IMG/VR virus record: IMGVR_UViG_3300036772_000294 | Span: 1-64,000 of that record | Length of the DNA stretch: 64,000 bases | DNA from: a virus | Strand: one strand, 5' to 3' | In this document: positions 8,969-17,839 of the stretch, one piece after another | Layout of the letters: each line of letters starts with the position of its first letter | Numbering within the stretch: position 1 is the first letter of the stretch | The notes under the pieces: model-generated | What the model was told of the DNA's origin: nothing | Database searches by the model: none | What the model saw: only the letters and a program-made list of their open reading frames with translations | Made by a program: the position numbers and the translations under genes

Positions 8969-9631
8969 CTATGCTCCTTTTGATGCTGAATCTGTATTGG
9001 ATGTATCAGGCTTTTGTCCGATGCCTGCTACGCCAAAGGCATCAAACGATGTGTATTTGGTAAATGTGATGGGGTAGCTGAAGAATTCACTAACTTGATC
9101 TCTGGACCGCGTAACCGCGCCGCGCTCCGTAGCGAAGACGAGATATTCACTTTCCAGCACCTTGCCGGCCTTTGCCGATACCTTGTAAATCCTGATGGTG
9201 AACACGTAGTCGCGCGGCAAATTAACCGTGCCATCCCTGTTGCACACGCGTGATTTTCGCTCTTCAAACCACTTTTCAACGGTCCCGGACTCATCGTCAC
9301 GGACAGTCATCGTTATTGTTTCTGCGGACAGGTGGGTTGGTTTATTAAACTCACCGGCGCCGATTTGCTTCGGCTCTGTCTGAACCGTTCCCGTGCCGTA
9401 TGAGATATCTTTAACGTAGAGGTCGAAAGTAGGGGGCATGCCGTCAGCTTCTACGAGAAACTCCCAGCTTTGTGCCCAGGGGATATTGACGAGCTGCTTC
9501 ATCGTCTGCCTGGCTTTAATGATTTCCATATTCGGCGTGAGATTGCCGATTACATGTGCGAGGCTGCTGGCCTGATCCATTATTCCCTGGACCGAGCCAA
9601 ACCCTCCCCGCGCTTTTTCGTATAGGCTCAA
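8969..9631 (-). CDS. Tail tube-family or tube-initiator protein
   Basis: A 220-residue protein starting at TTG (9631) behind an AAGGAG site five bases away. It has a beta-rich body with SWEFLVEADGMPPTFDLYV and THLSAETITMTVRDDESGTV, the pattern of gp19-like tube proteins and of baseplate tube-initiators: a strand pair, long hairpin, then the E..TMTV-like strand. Three tube-like proteins lie in this block (also 10200-10694 and 10704-11285). One should be the polymerising tube and the others the first rings of the baseplate. This assignment is by fold pattern and context. Confidence 0.5.
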   Translation of the reverse strand: MSLYEKARGGFGSVQGIMDQASSLAHVIGNLTPNMEIIKARQTMKQLVNIPWAQSWEFLVEADGMPPTFDLYVKDISYGTGTVQTEPKQIGAGEFNKPTHLSAETITMTVRDDESGTVEKWFEERKSRVCNRDGTVNLPRDYVFTIRIYKVSAKAGKVLESEYLVFATERGAVTRSRDQVSEFFSYPITFTKYTSFDAFGVAGIGQKPDTSNTDSASKGA

Positions 9632-9640
9632 ATTGGCTCC

Positions 9641-10195
9641 TTAACCGCGGATTCGTGCCATACCGATTGCGACACGGTTGCTTGCCATTTCCAGTTCCAT
9701 CTGTTTTTTACGTTCAAATAACAATGCTTCATCGGGTACGCCGACGGCATTAAGTTTGCTGTCGATGGCGATCAGCCGTAACAGGTCTGCGTTGGGAATA
9801 GAGATCAGGATCTCCAGATAGTCACCAATCATGCCTATGGCAGTTTCAGGGACTTCACCTTTTTCTAAATCCAGTTTTCGCAGGTTCTGCAGGTATGTCA
9901 TACGCAGTGGCCAGCGCTCTCTCCCTGATAGCGAAAGACGAATTTCTCCGTCAATCTGGCGTGCGCTAACGTACTCAGATACCTGGTCTTCAACGGATAT
10001 AAGCGTGGTCATATCCGCGGGGGCAGGGAGGCATGCGCCTCCCTCTTCTTGCAACTCTACGGTCATGCTCGAGCCCGCTTTGTCCTGATACATTCCCAGC
10101 GCACGGACCAGCATCTTTTTTAGCTTCTGCGGATCGTCGTAAAGCAAAGTCACAAAGCGTTCGCTAACGTCCTCAAGCAGTTCCGTAGGCGTCAT
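9641..10195 (-). CDS. Tail protein of unknown function
   Basis: The start is taken at ATG 10195, right at the stop of the upstream tube gene (10200), because an upstream extension would overlap that gene by 88 bases. The 184-residue product begins MTPTELLEDVSERF and is mainly helical and acidic. It ends with a basic helix (ERKKQMELEMASNRVAIGMA). It lies between tube-type genes and overlaps the operon logic of head-to-tail completion. A tail completion or chaperone role is possible; nothing in the sequence decides it. Confidence 0.5.
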   Translation of the reverse strand: MTPTELLEDVSERFVTLLYDDPQKLKKMLVRALGMYQDKAGSSMTVELQEEGGACLPAPADMTTLISVEDQVSEYVSARQIDGEIRLSLSGRERWPLRMTYLQNLRKLDLEKGEVPETAIGMIGDYLEILISIPNADLLRLIAIDSKLNAVGVPDEALLFERKKQMELEMASNRVAIGMARIRG

Positions 10196-10199
10196 CTCA

Positions 10200-10694
10200 T
10201 TAACTCCAGAAGTTATAGGTAATTCGGAGTGAGGGCTTAACGAGGACAGCGGTATCTTCCGTGGAGAAATCGACCTGATCGCACGCAATCATACAGTCGC
10301 TTAATTCGGTTTTATGTGCAGGTGGGGTAAGCCCGCTTAACGATTCCGGCGTGGCTTTGAGCGTGATGTCGATATATTTCCTCTCTTGCACGCATTTTAC
10401 GATCATGGCGCTCACCGCTCCTTGCAGTGTATCTACACACTGGAGCTGGATTTCGCCGTTGTTTTTTAGCGCACCGTACTGCGAGAACTTAAGCCCGCTG
10501 GGTCCGTTGTCTTCCACATTCTCGCGTGAACGCTCAGGAATCTGCATAGTACGAACCAACACGGTGAGCTCGGGATATCCTGCAAACGATACTTCGAACT
10601 CGTAACCCATCAGCTTCTCACCCGCAGCTTTGTTGCGGTTGTAGTTCTGCTTGAGCATCCCCATGTCGCCACGGGCGTTAAAGTGACCTGACAT
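10200..10694 (-). CDS. Tail tube protein (gp19-like)
   Basis: A 164-residue protein of the size of contractile tail tube subunits. After a short N-terminal arm it reads GYEFEVSFAGYPELTVLVRTMQIPE, then PSGLKFSQYGALKNNGEIQLQC, typical of tube proteins in which strands surround a central hairpin. It ends in a strand, SLRITYNF. It is the best candidate for the polymerising tube (P1 Tub counterpart). The neighbouring 193- and 220-residue proteins look related. The ATG at 10694 lies ten bases after the upstream gene. Confidence 0.6.
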   Translation of the reverse strand: MSGHFNARGDMGMLKQNYNRNKAAGEKLMGYEFEVSFAGYPELTVLVRTMQIPERSRENVEDNGPSGLKFSQYGALKNNGEIQLQCVDTLQGAVSAMIVKCVQERKYIDITLKATPESLSGLTPPAHKTELSDCMIACDQVDFSTEDTAVLVKPSLRITYNFWS

Positions 10695-10703
10695 AATGTG
10701 TCC

Positions 10704-11285
10704 TTATAAGAAAAGGTTAGGTATTTCGGACTTGTTACGCATTTCTTTAGCGGTTAGCTGCAGCGTAACGGTGTTGTGGGTGTAGTAGCCCATCGGCGTT
10801 TTAGGGGCGTCGAGCATGTACGAAACTTCCTGTATCAGGACGTCCGTAATTTTGAATCGCCGTCCGATATCAATAACGACTGATTCAGGCCTGCGGCCCA
10901 GCGGCGCAATGTCATTTAGCTCTGGTGACATCATTGCCCATAAGTGTTTTATTGCGTCGTCCACCTCAGCTTTTGCATCGTTGATAGCCTGAAAATACAG
11001 TGACAGGTTGATAGACGGCGGCGGTGAGCCTTGCCAAATCATTTCGCTGTTGAGCTTGCTTACTGAGGTCATTTCGGTTTTGGACTGCCCAACATTCGCG
11101 AGGGTGGACACCCCGGCAATCGAACCCAGGGAATCGCCTTCGAAAGGGCTATTCCACATCGCAGAGAGCTGTGCAGTCGCACCTTCTCCGATAAATCCGA
11201 TCACAGTGTTACCCTGCTTGTCGGTCACGTAAGCCTTCAGATACTGGCTCAGTGAGTCCTGAGCTATTGCGCCTACAATTGCCAT
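10704..11285 (-). CDS. Tail tube/baseplate protein (gp48/54-like candidate)
   Basis: A 193-residue protein with AYVTDKQGNTVIGFIGEGATAQ near the N-terminus, followed by MWNSPFEGDSLG and a helix-strand pattern ending in THNTVTLQLTAKEMRN. This layout fits tube-like baseplate proteins that nucleate the tail tube. It lies next to the tube candidate in the same operon. No enzyme motif is present. The assignment as a tube-initiator or inner baseplate ring is inferred. Confidence 0.5.
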   Translation of the reverse strand: MAIVGAIAQDSLSQYLKAYVTDKQGNTVIGFIGEGATAQLSAMWNSPFEGDSLGSIAGVSTLANVGQSKTEMTSVSKLNSEMIWQGSPPPSINLSLYFQAINDAKAEVDDAIKHLWAMMSPELNDIAPLGRRPESVVIDIGRRFKITDVLIQEVSYMLDAPKTPMGYYTHNTVTLQLTAKEMRNKSEIPNLFL

Positions 11286-11331
11286 ATAACCTCAGAGCAA
11301 GCCCACCAGCGGGCGCTGGCGGGCAGGGATA

Positions 11332-12033
11332 TTACTTACCGAAACGACGGCGGCGGATTTTCATGGATTTAGCGCGGTGCAGCTTGGCCGCTGAAGTTTG
11401 GGCTTTGCGTCGGGCTTTTTTGAGTGCCTGACGTTGCGCTCCATTCATGCGTTTGGGACGAATGCGCTTTTTGATGAGCTTCACCTTGCCCCCGCGAACA
11501 ACCTTCTTCATCGCTTCAAACATGTTTTCGTCGGTTGCAACGGAGAATGTTGCGATCAACTCCGCTTCGCTGTCAGCTGATACGCCGGAAATGGCATTCA
11601 TCACGGTTGCAGCTGCGTCGTCGTCTTCATCGTTGATCATATCGGCAACGTCGTCTTCCTTGGCCCCCAGCGTCACACAAGCTTCAGCCATGATTTCCAG
11701 CGCATCGTTGTAGTCGTCTGCTTCATCATCTGTAAGATCCGGCGCGCCTTCCTCATCGCCTTCGTCTTCATCAAGTCCAGCCACGCCCCAGGCCAGAGAG
11801 TCGAATGAAGCAAAAGAGGCGTCACCACCGGCAGCCCATTCCAGAACAGCAGCTGCAGCACTTGAACGGAATGTTTGAATGGACGCCGTAGCTACGGCCT
11901 CCAGGATTAAGCTGTCATCGTCTTTGTCCGGGTCAGCCTCCTTTTTTTTGGATTCCAGCATCATCGGATCTTTCCTGGCTGTAACCAGCAGCGAAGGGGA
12001 AAGGAACACCCCATTATCGAATGCGTTTTTCAC
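11332..12033 (-). CDS. Virion protein with acidic centre and basic tail
   Basis: The start is taken at GTG 12033, with AAGGAAATT just upstream and eleven bases beyond the stop of the sheath gene. An ATG further upstream would overlap the sheath gene. The 233-residue product has an acidic middle (DEDEGDEEGAPDLTDDEADD), alanine-rich helices and a strongly basic C-terminus (KKRIRPKRMN, KARRKAQT, MKIRRRRFGK). The basic tail could bind DNA or RNA or a virion surface. It lies between sheath and tube genes. No homologue is recognised. Confidence 0.55.
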   Translation of the reverse strand: MKNAFDNGVFLSPSLLVTARKDPMMLESKKKEADPDKDDDSLILEAVATASIQTFRSSAAAAVLEWAAGGDASFASFDSLAWGVAGLDEDEGDEEGAPDLTDDEADDYNDALEIMAEACVTLGAKEDDVADMINDEDDDAAATVMNAISGVSADSEAELIATFSVATDENMFEAMKKVVRGGKVKLIKKRIRPKRMNGAQRQALKKARRKAQTSAAKLHRAKSMKIRRRRFGK

Positions 12034-12043
12034 AATAATTTCC

Positions 12044-13702
12044 TTAGCGAATAAGGGCAGGGCGACCGAAGAAGCGGCGAGCGGTGCCTGTGACACAAAC
12101 GGCCCAATCAACTTCCCAGAGGTCGATATCTTTTTGGATGATATTCAGTACGTAAGGCTCTGTACCGTCCTCGGCATTGCGTGGCGCGCGAAGCGCACCC
12201 GACGTCACAAATCGTTCAAGCAACGACGTCATGCCCTTTGTCATGCCTTCCAGCGTCAGGCCATCGGGTTGATGTTTCAGTGAGCGAGCCAACGCGTAAA
12301 ATTCACGGGTGATCGCGTCCATCGTCGACACAACGTGGGAGAAACGTAGGTAGTTTTCTCGTTTACAAGAGGTAAGTGAGTCATCGATTAGCATGCTGCC
12401 GCCGGTGCCGACGGCGACTTTGTTGATACGGGCTTTCACCATCGCGACGTAATCGGGATTATCGAGATTTGCTCGCGCAACAATGCCACGGCGGTCGATA
12501 ACGCCGCGCTCTTCACCCGCTGGGGAGTAATGCCAGCCTCCAACATCCGAGACTTTTGCAACACCCATTGCTTTAGCCCGGAATGCTGTACCTGAAAGGC
12601 CCCAGCTGATTCTCGCGCCGGTAGTCGGATCTTTAGCGAGGAACGGGAAGTGATACCAGCTCATACGGAAGTTATCGATATTCATGTCGGCCATGAATTC
12701 GATAGCGGCGCCATAGTTGAGGGTCGTTGGCACGTCAAAGTACCCGCTGATACGTCGGGAGTTACACACGTCACCCAGCAGCGCCAGCACGGTTGTGTCG
12801 TAGCAGCCCAGGCCGCACATGCCGTTATAGCCCAACATTGTGTGCTTCAGAACATCGACCGCTTTGTCATATGCAGCGGGGTCGATTTTATTCATATCGC
12901 CGTTGGTGCCACCGGTAAACGCAGTTTTTTGCAGTGCTTTAATGATGCTCGTACTTGCAACATCGCTATTACAAACGGCGCGCATGCACTTTGACGCGGT
13001 TTCCAGAATGGTTTCAATGAACGCAGACTGGCCCATATCGTCTTTGGCGAGCGGATCGAGTGAGACAATGTGGCTTTCAAGCGCGGTATCAAAACCGAGC
13101 TCATCTGTTTCAGTCAGCTGTAGCGTGAAGCGATTATCACCGTATGTATCGGCATCTGCCGTAATCATCTCGATACTGCGATTTGTAGAAGGATCGCCGT
13201 CGTAAATAAAGAACTTCAGCAACTCACCCTCCGCCAGCACCGGATCGGCACCGTATGGCGCACCAGCGCATGTGACTTCGATTGGCAAAGGTTCTTCAGC
13301 TGCTAAAGGCACAGCTTTAGTTCCTGCGTCACCTTCTGCGGCGACGACTTTAGATTGCTTGAGTTTCTGTTGCTGAGCCGCGGGCTTTACGGTAATTACC
13401 GGAAATAGTGCGTCCTTACCCAAAACCCGAACGACATAACCATCACCACCGGCGACCGCTTCTGCAACGTGCCGCATTGGCTCCGCGCAGCTACCCATGC
13501 TTGGGTGCATCTCACGCCCCAGCACAGAGCGATAAGTGTTTTTCGTAACGAAGATTGGTTCGAAAGGTCGACCCTTCGAACACAGCACAACACCGGCAAA
13601 AACCGAAGCGCCGCCGGACGTGCCAACTGAGATCGTGGCATCAGCATTTATTTCCGCTGCGGCGACCTCGGAAACTGTACTTGTGGCAAATGGGATTTCC
13701 AT
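12044..13702 (-). CDS. Tail sheath protein
   Basis: The 552-residue protein begins MEIPFATSTVSEVAAAE and has an early conserved-looking segment with GGDGYVVRVLG. The C-terminus, DIDLWEVDWAVCVTGTARRF, is the typical sheath end, where the terminal domain of one subunit augments a neighbour (W.v...i.p...a..i....). Size agrees with P1 gp22, and the gene is immediately downstream of the capsid gene as in P1 (22-23). Contractile morphology of the phage follows from this gene. Confidence 0.75.
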   Translation of the reverse strand: MEIPFATSTVSEVAAAEINADATISVGTSGGASVFAGVVLCSKGRPFEPIFVTKNTYRSVLGREMHPSMGSCAEPMRHVAEAVAGGDGYVVRVLGKDALFPVITVKPAAQQQKLKQSKVVAAEGDAGTKAVPLAAEEPLPIEVTCAGAPYGADPVLAEGELLKFFIYDGDPSTNRSIEMITADADTYGDNRFTLQLTETDELGFDTALESHIVSLDPLAKDDMGQSAFIETILETASKCMRAVCNSDVASTSIIKALQKTAFTGGTNGDMNKIDPAAYDKAVDVLKHTMLGYNGMCGLGCYDTTVLALLGDVCNSRRISGYFDVPTTLNYGAAIEFMADMNIDNFRMSWYHFPFLAKDPTTGARISWGLSGTAFRAKAMGVAKVSDVGGWHYSPAGEERGVIDRRGIVARANLDNPDYVAMVKARINKVAVGTGGSMLIDDSLTSCKRENYLRFSHVVSTMDAITREFYALARSLKHQPDGLTLEGMTKGMTSLLERFVTSGALRAPRNAEDGTEPYVLNIIQKDIDLWEVDWAVCVTGTARRFFGRPALIR

Positions 13703-13758
13703 TATGGCCCCTTAAAAATTGCTATCTGAAAATGCCCGCCAATGCGGGCATGGTCGCG

Positions 13759-15486
13759 TTACTCTTGTGGTTCTTCTGGTTCCACAGGCTTTTCTGGGGC
13801 GGTGTTTACCAGACCCGTGTTGTGATCGATGCCATCAATTTTGTCGTAGGTCACACGCAGCCACATGAAGTAGTCAGCGCCGTTGCGCGGATGAATGTCA
13901 TCGATGCCCAGGGACCATAGCGTTGAGCGGTTATTTAGCGCCGGAGTCGTGGGGTGGTTGAATGGAATCGGCGGAACGGCAGTGCCGGAAATGAATCCAG
14001 CCTGGGAAATGCTGTCGCCACGGCCATAACAAAGCATGTCCGAGTTTCCGAACTGGAGGTCATAACGAGAGAAGGCCTCACAAATCTTGTTCGGTACTTC
14101 GTAGAGCTTATAAATACCGAATAGCTTGCCGATGTAATGAATGTACGGCGTCTGGCGGTAGTTCGGCGCGGGTTCGAACATATCCGCACGAAGGGACTTC
14201 AGCTGCGTTGCTAGTTCCTGGCCGACAAACGCGCCGGTCATACCGACGGCGAGGGTTTTTTCCAGAATTGAACCGGACACCTGGGCGATCTTGGCCTTCA
14301 GCAAATACATCCAGTCGTTAAAGCTCTGCGTGCTTGGCTGAGCCAGATCGAAAAATGTTTCGTTGCGGCAGTGCCAGGCCATACGACCGATTCGCAGCAT
14401 ATCTACTTCGTGAGCCATCCAGTCACGCATAGCAGAGCCATTCAAATTACCCATATCAATACCGTATTCGCGACGCATGGCATACAGAGCCTGGATCGTA
14501 TGTTCTGCGGCAATAACGGACTGAGACGTGTACAACTTGAATGAGGTCATTTCATGGTTAATGACAGGAATGAACTCGGGCGCTTTTTCGACATCAATTT
14601 CAAAATCGATAGCCAGCTCAACACCAGCTGGTAGGACGGTATCGGCAGTAACAACGACTTTGGCCGCGACGTAATCTACTACGGCGTTGAACGTGGTTTT
14701 TGTTTGTTCGTGATAGGTCGTAATGCGTCCGTTTTTATCAACATCGGCCTTTTTACGATCGATAACGAGGAAAACGCGGCCAGGTTTAAACTGTACTTTG
14801 CCGCAGCGCGGTACAGCTGCGCCGTCAAACGTAAATACCTTTTTAGCACCATCAGGCTGTTCCCCTGCCGGGAAAACATAGTTGCGGCGCATCTGAGAAA
14901 AATTGCCAGTGGACTGCATCGTCAGGCGTTCGCCTGATTTGAAATCCCCGCTGTTTGAGCCTGCAACGTTGAAGATTTCGAAGATCTCCACCTCGTCACG
15001 TTCACACGGGACAAATGTGCAGGCGTCAGCCGTGGCGGCGCCCAGGGCGACGGGCAAAATCATCGCGGCAAACATCGCGCGTTGCTCTACGCCATCACTT
15101 TGAGAAAGTGACTGACCCAGGCCTTCCAGCATCATTCCTGAAGCTGTTTTACTGCCATTGCTCTTGCCGTCTGCACGCAGCAGTACGTTTTCAAGAGCCT
15201 GCGAGGCATTCGCCAGCAAACCGTCCGGCGGCATGGTGCTGTGAATGTTCACATAATTACGAATAGCACCACCCCACGCCGTAGCGATGGTGCTGGTGTC
15301 ATCAGTGCTGAGGCCTTCGAACATAGAAACTTCAGACGCGGCATTAATCAGTGATTCTGCGCGCAGGTCTGGATCTTTGATGAATTGCCCGCCTTCAAAC
15401 TGCGGATCAGAGGCAAAGCGGCGCACTTCGGCAGCACGTCGAGCAATGCCCTGTTGTTGTTCGTTGAATTTACTTAAGTCAGTCAC
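13759..15486 (-). CDS. Major capsid protein (P1 gp23-like)
   Basis: A 575-residue protein starting at GTG (15486) behind AAAAAAGGAAC. It contains the long helix and P-domain-like stretches of an HK97-fold capsid, for instance IPVINHEMTSFKLYTSQSV and a large C-terminal part with FSRYDLQFGNSDMLCYGRGD. It is the first gene of the minus-strand morphogenesis block and lies next to the sheath gene, as 23 next to 22 in P1. P1 gp23 is cut by the head protease Pro, which is present here at 59663. The N-terminal region (residues 1-120, helical, Glu-rich) could be the removed part. The short acidic tail ends PEKPVEPEEPQE. Confidence 0.65.
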   Translation of the reverse strand: MTDLSKFNEQQQGIARRAAEVRRFASDPQFEGGQFIKDPDLRAESLINAASEVSMFEGLSTDDTSTIATAWGGAIRNYVNIHSTMPPDGLLANASQALENVLLRADGKSNGSKTASGMMLEGLGQSLSQSDGVEQRAMFAAMILPVALGAATADACTFVPCERDEVEIFEIFNVAGSNSGDFKSGERLTMQSTGNFSQMRRNYVFPAGEQPDGAKKVFTFDGAAVPRCGKVQFKPGRVFLVIDRKKADVDKNGRITTYHEQTKTTFNAVVDYVAAKVVVTADTVLPAGVELAIDFEIDVEKAPEFIPVINHEMTSFKLYTSQSVIAAEHTIQALYAMRREYGIDMGNLNGSAMRDWMAHEVDMLRIGRMAWHCRNETFFDLAQPSTQSFNDWMYLLKAKIAQVSGSILEKTLAVGMTGAFVGQELATQLKSLRADMFEPAPNYRQTPYIHYIGKLFGIYKLYEVPNKICEAFSRYDLQFGNSDMLCYGRGDSISQAGFISGTAVPPIPFNHPTTPALNNRSTLWSLGIDDIHPRNGADYFMWLRVTYDKIDGIDHNTGLVNTAPEKPVEPEEPQE

Positions 15487-15705
15487 CTGGCGTTCCTTTT
15501 TTAGAATGCCGCGCAGTGCCTGTATTACTTTTCACAGCCGGATGATAGTTGAACTCTTCCTTGTGCATCCACAGTACTTGACAAGAAATCTCATGATGAC
15601 GAACAGGAGATTATCAAACCATATTATTACTTAATTACCTGATTTAAATAATTTATTTCTTCGTTGATGCATGAGCAATGGGGTAAGCTTAACTATTTAT
15701 TTTTG

Positions 15706-15728
15706 ATATAAACTAAAGTTTAGGATAA
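15706..15728 (+). promoter_or_regulatory. C1-type operator/promoter motif, copy A
   Basis: ATATAAACTAAAG followed by TTTAGGATAA matches the dispersed motif. It reads in the plus direction, 85 bases before the 15813 gene, in the divergent region between the capsid gene and the small plus-strand genes. The remaining 15487-15812 region holds no other feature I can support. Confidence 0.55.
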
Positions 15729-15812
15729 ATGTAGAAGCATCATTCACCTTCGCAAGGGTGCATGTTGAGATAGCTTTAGCCCTCATCAGGAAATCAGAAA
15801 AGGAGTATCGGC

Positions 15813-16067
15813 ATGAATGAGTTTCGCCAGATTAAGGAATGCTTGCGGGCAATGATGCCTGAGGTAAAGGCAGCATTTGATGCACCACTTAGCTCTGTTG
15901 AAAGTGCAAAAACGATTTCTAAATTTTTTAACATCGCCAACCCGGATGTGATTTTTCAACTGATTGTTGAATCAGATGAGCGAGACATTCTCGAAAAAGA
16001 AAATGCAAAACTTAAGGGGTCTGGCTTGCATCCAGTAACGACATTATCCGGGAACTCAAGTTACTAA
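15813..16067 (+). CDS. Small protein of unknown function
   Basis: An 84-residue protein with an AAAGGAG site eight bases before the ATG. It is acidic and helical, starting MNEFRQIKECLRAMMPEV, without membrane segments. It is the first gene of a two-gene plus-strand unit behind operator copy A and is directly joined to the next gene (TAA then ATG). The small size and pairing with a Lar-like gene suggest an early anti-host gene. No family is recognised. Confidence 0.55.
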   Translation: MNEFRQIKECLRAMMPEVKAAFDAPLSSVESAKTISKFFNIANPDVIFQLIVESDERDILEKENAKLKGSGLHPVTTLSGNSSY

Positions 16068-16295
16068 ATGATTAATCAAATCAAGCACTGCCCAGAGGGG
16101 AATACGCCATCATTGATTCATCGTCGTGCTGGAGGGCCAGACAGAAAGCAGTTTGTTTTGAAGTGCGAGTGCCAATGTTGTCGGGTCGCTGAGGTTTACT
16201 GGGATAGCCGCAGCGCTGAGCGCCAGGCAAAACATGACACGATAGAAAAATGGAACAGCGAGGTTGAACGTATTATTCTGGAGAGCAGGGAATAG
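16068..16295 (+). CDS. Lar-like zinc-binding restriction alleviation protein
   Basis: A 75-residue protein with Cys residues near the start (KHCPEGN) and a central KCECQCCRVAEVYWDS, then a helix with AERQAKHDTIEKWN. This is the pattern of Lar/restriction-alleviation-like small phage proteins: CPfCG, C..C near the middle and a closing A...WN. The first Cys pair is imperfect, since CPEG lacks the second Cys. It is translationally linked to the upstream gene. Restriction alleviation is a family-based inference. Confidence 0.5.
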   Translation: MINQIKHCPEGNTPSLIHRRAGGPDRKQFVLKCECQCCRVAEVYWDSRSAERQAKHDTIEKWNSEVERIILESRE

Positions 16296-16373
16296 CTATC
16301 TGGGTCCGGCAAAGAGTGGATTTGCCCACAGAGTCGGCGTTAAAGCTCAGTGGGCACAGAAGTCGCGTATACA

Positions 16374-17093
16374 CTATTGGTTATTGATGGTTGTCTTAAC
16401 GCTTTCAGTCTTCTGGATAATGACCTCTTTGTTAAGGCTTGGCGCCGGACTTGATGTCAGGACGGAGATAAAATTTTTCCAGGCTGAACTTACAACGGTG
16501 CCTCTGTCGTCTGAAGACAAAAACTGAGCGGCTATACCGTAAATAACGATCGCAAATGCCAGTGCGGCAAACACTCCCTGAAATCCATTCAGGAACCAAC
16601 ATAAAGCACGATACCAGGCGTTAGCTTTTTTCTTCTCATTAGCGCCGGCAGCTCTGTAAAACTCTACAACGGCCTGAACTTTAGCAGCTTCAATTTCTTT
16701 TTTGTGTTGCGTTTCTCGCTCTTCGAGTCTCGCTGTTAACGATTGTATCTGCTCGTCTTTACTTTTTGTTTGAGAGATTTCCTCGCCAATTCGAGCCTCA
16801 ACCTCGCTGATTTGTTCTTCAAAGTTGGTATGAATAATTTCTTCCAGTTCTTCCATCAATTTTCGGATCATATCCTCGCCACGTGAGCGATACGAATTGA
16901 CCCTCATCGGGACATCGATGACCTGATCATGGAATTGCTGAACTTTGAAATTTATGTCATCAGTACTAAGCCCCTTCTCATGGAGCATTTCGGCATACTG
17001 GTTTTTTTCTAGTTTATAGAGAGCGTAGGCAAATAAGCCTGTATGGTCGTTCTCATCTTCCACTAATGCCGTAAAAACCCATTGCTTGGACAA
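16374..17093 (-). CDS. Membrane protein with coiled coil, unknown function
   Basis: A 239-residue protein. Residues about 75-150 are a long heptad-rich coiled coil (EEIIHTNFEEQISEVEARI, EERETQHKKEIEAAKVQ). A transmembrane segment follows near 170-190 (FAALAFAIVIYGIAAQF). The N-terminal 70 residues may be a globular cytosolic domain. It is a single gene between the Lar-like unit and a terminator. Membrane anchoring suggests a lysogenic trait such as exclusion of other phages, but this is a guess. Confidence 0.55.
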   Translation of the reverse strand: MSKQWVFTALVEDENDHTGLFAYALYKLEKNQYAEMLHEKGLSTDDINFKVQQFHDQVIDVPMRVNSYRSRGEDMIRKLMEELEEIIHTNFEEQISEVEARIGEEISQTKSKDEQIQSLTARLEERETQHKKEIEAAKVQAVVEFYRAAGANEKKKANAWYRALCWFLNGFQGVFAALAFAIVIYGIAAQFLSSDDRGTVVSSAWKNFISVLTSSPAPSLNKEVIIQKTESVKTTINNQ

Positions 17094-17109
17094 GCCATCC
17101 CCCTGATAG

Positions 17110-17132
17110 CAAAACGCCCCAATGAAGGGGCG
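17110..17132 (-). terminator. Rho-independent terminator
   Basis: On the minus strand a CGCCCC/GGGGCG stem with a six-base loop is followed by TTTTGC. It ends transcription of the 17154-17369 gene. Confidence 0.65.
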
Positions 17133-17153
17133 TGGAAATTAAGATGATTCAGA

Positions 17154-17369
17154 CTACCGCGTAGACGATGTAACGGAAGCAAACACTCGACCCAGCAGGC
17201 TATTTACGTCACTGGAAGACATGCTCGCACTGGTAGAATTAGATTTGGCGGACGCAGGACGAGAAGTGTTGCGTTCAGCTGCAGGCGTTGTGCTGCGCTG
17301 TGCAATCTGGCGAACGATCTCGGTCTTACGTGATGCCGAAATAGTTTGTAAAACGATTTTTTTAGCCAT
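17154..17369 (-). CDS. Small basic Ser/Thr-rich protein
   Basis: The ATG at 17369 is chosen because AGAGGGAG lies about eight bases upstream. The 71-residue product starts MAKKIVLQTISASRKTEIVR and is rich in Ser, Thr, Ala and Arg after residue 30, so it is probably disordered. It has its own terminator downstream. No family is recognised; a nucleic-acid-binding protein is possible from the basic N-terminus. Confidence 0.45.
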   Translation of the reverse strand: MAKKIVLQTISASRKTEIVRQIAQRSTTPAAERNTSRPASAKSNSTSASMSSSDVNSLLGRVFASVTSSTR

Positions 17370-17546
17370 GTTTAATCTCCCTCTCTGATCCATATAATAC
17401 CAGAAAAAGACCGATTAACAGGTCTTTTCAGCATGATCAACCCTCTTTTCCTGCTGTTCACTACATATAGGTGCCCTGGTTAAAACCGAGCCCATATATA
17501 GTATTTTAGATTCCCTGCTCATTTTTGATACGTCACAGAGGAAGGA

Positions 17547-17825
17547 TTAACGACAACCTTCACCCTTGGGTTGCGTATTGAAGGATTCCCAAAAACTCAT
17601 GAACTCTGCGGCTGGAAGAGCAGGGGAGTAGAAATAGCCCTGTAGAAATGAAACCCCCTTTTCCATGAGATATGACGCCTGAAAATCAGTCTCAACGCCC
17701 TCAGCAATTGTCGCCATCCCAAGTGTTTGGGCCATATCGATTACGCAATCGACCAGTCGTGTAGAGTCGGGATTGTTATTGATTCCTGCACACCTGCACA
17801 CCTGCACACCTGCACATTTGCACAT
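17547..17825 (-). pseudogene. EAL-domain phosphodiesterase C-terminal remnant
   Basis: The frame encodes VIDMAQTLGMATIAEGVET and VSFLQGYFYSPALP, the C-terminal end of a cyclic-di-GMP phosphodiesterase (EAL) domain. Only about 65 residues remain, lacking the E-A-L signature, most metal ligands and any sensor domain. The first residues are encoded by an octanucleotide repeat (KCAGVQVCRCAG) and are not part of the family. It lies between the spanin genes and a non-coding gap. It is probably a leftover from host DNA and cannot be catalytic alone. Confidence 0.7.
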
Positions 17826-17826
17826 C
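17783..17826. repeat. Octanucleotide tandem repeat
   Basis: The unit CTGCACAC (phase arbitrary) is repeated about three times, with degenerate copies TTGCACAT after it. It lies exactly at the break point of the EAL remnant, so it could be the site where the recombination or slippage took place. Confidence 0.6.
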
Positions 17827-17839
17827 TGTAGATATGTTT

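Noticed and set aside
16264-16527. Plus-strand frame with a membrane segment (87 codons)
   Set aside because: It overlaps the C-terminal coding part of the opposite-strand coiled-coil membrane gene, and its hydrophobic stretch is a mirror of that sequence; no good ribosome-binding site precedes it.
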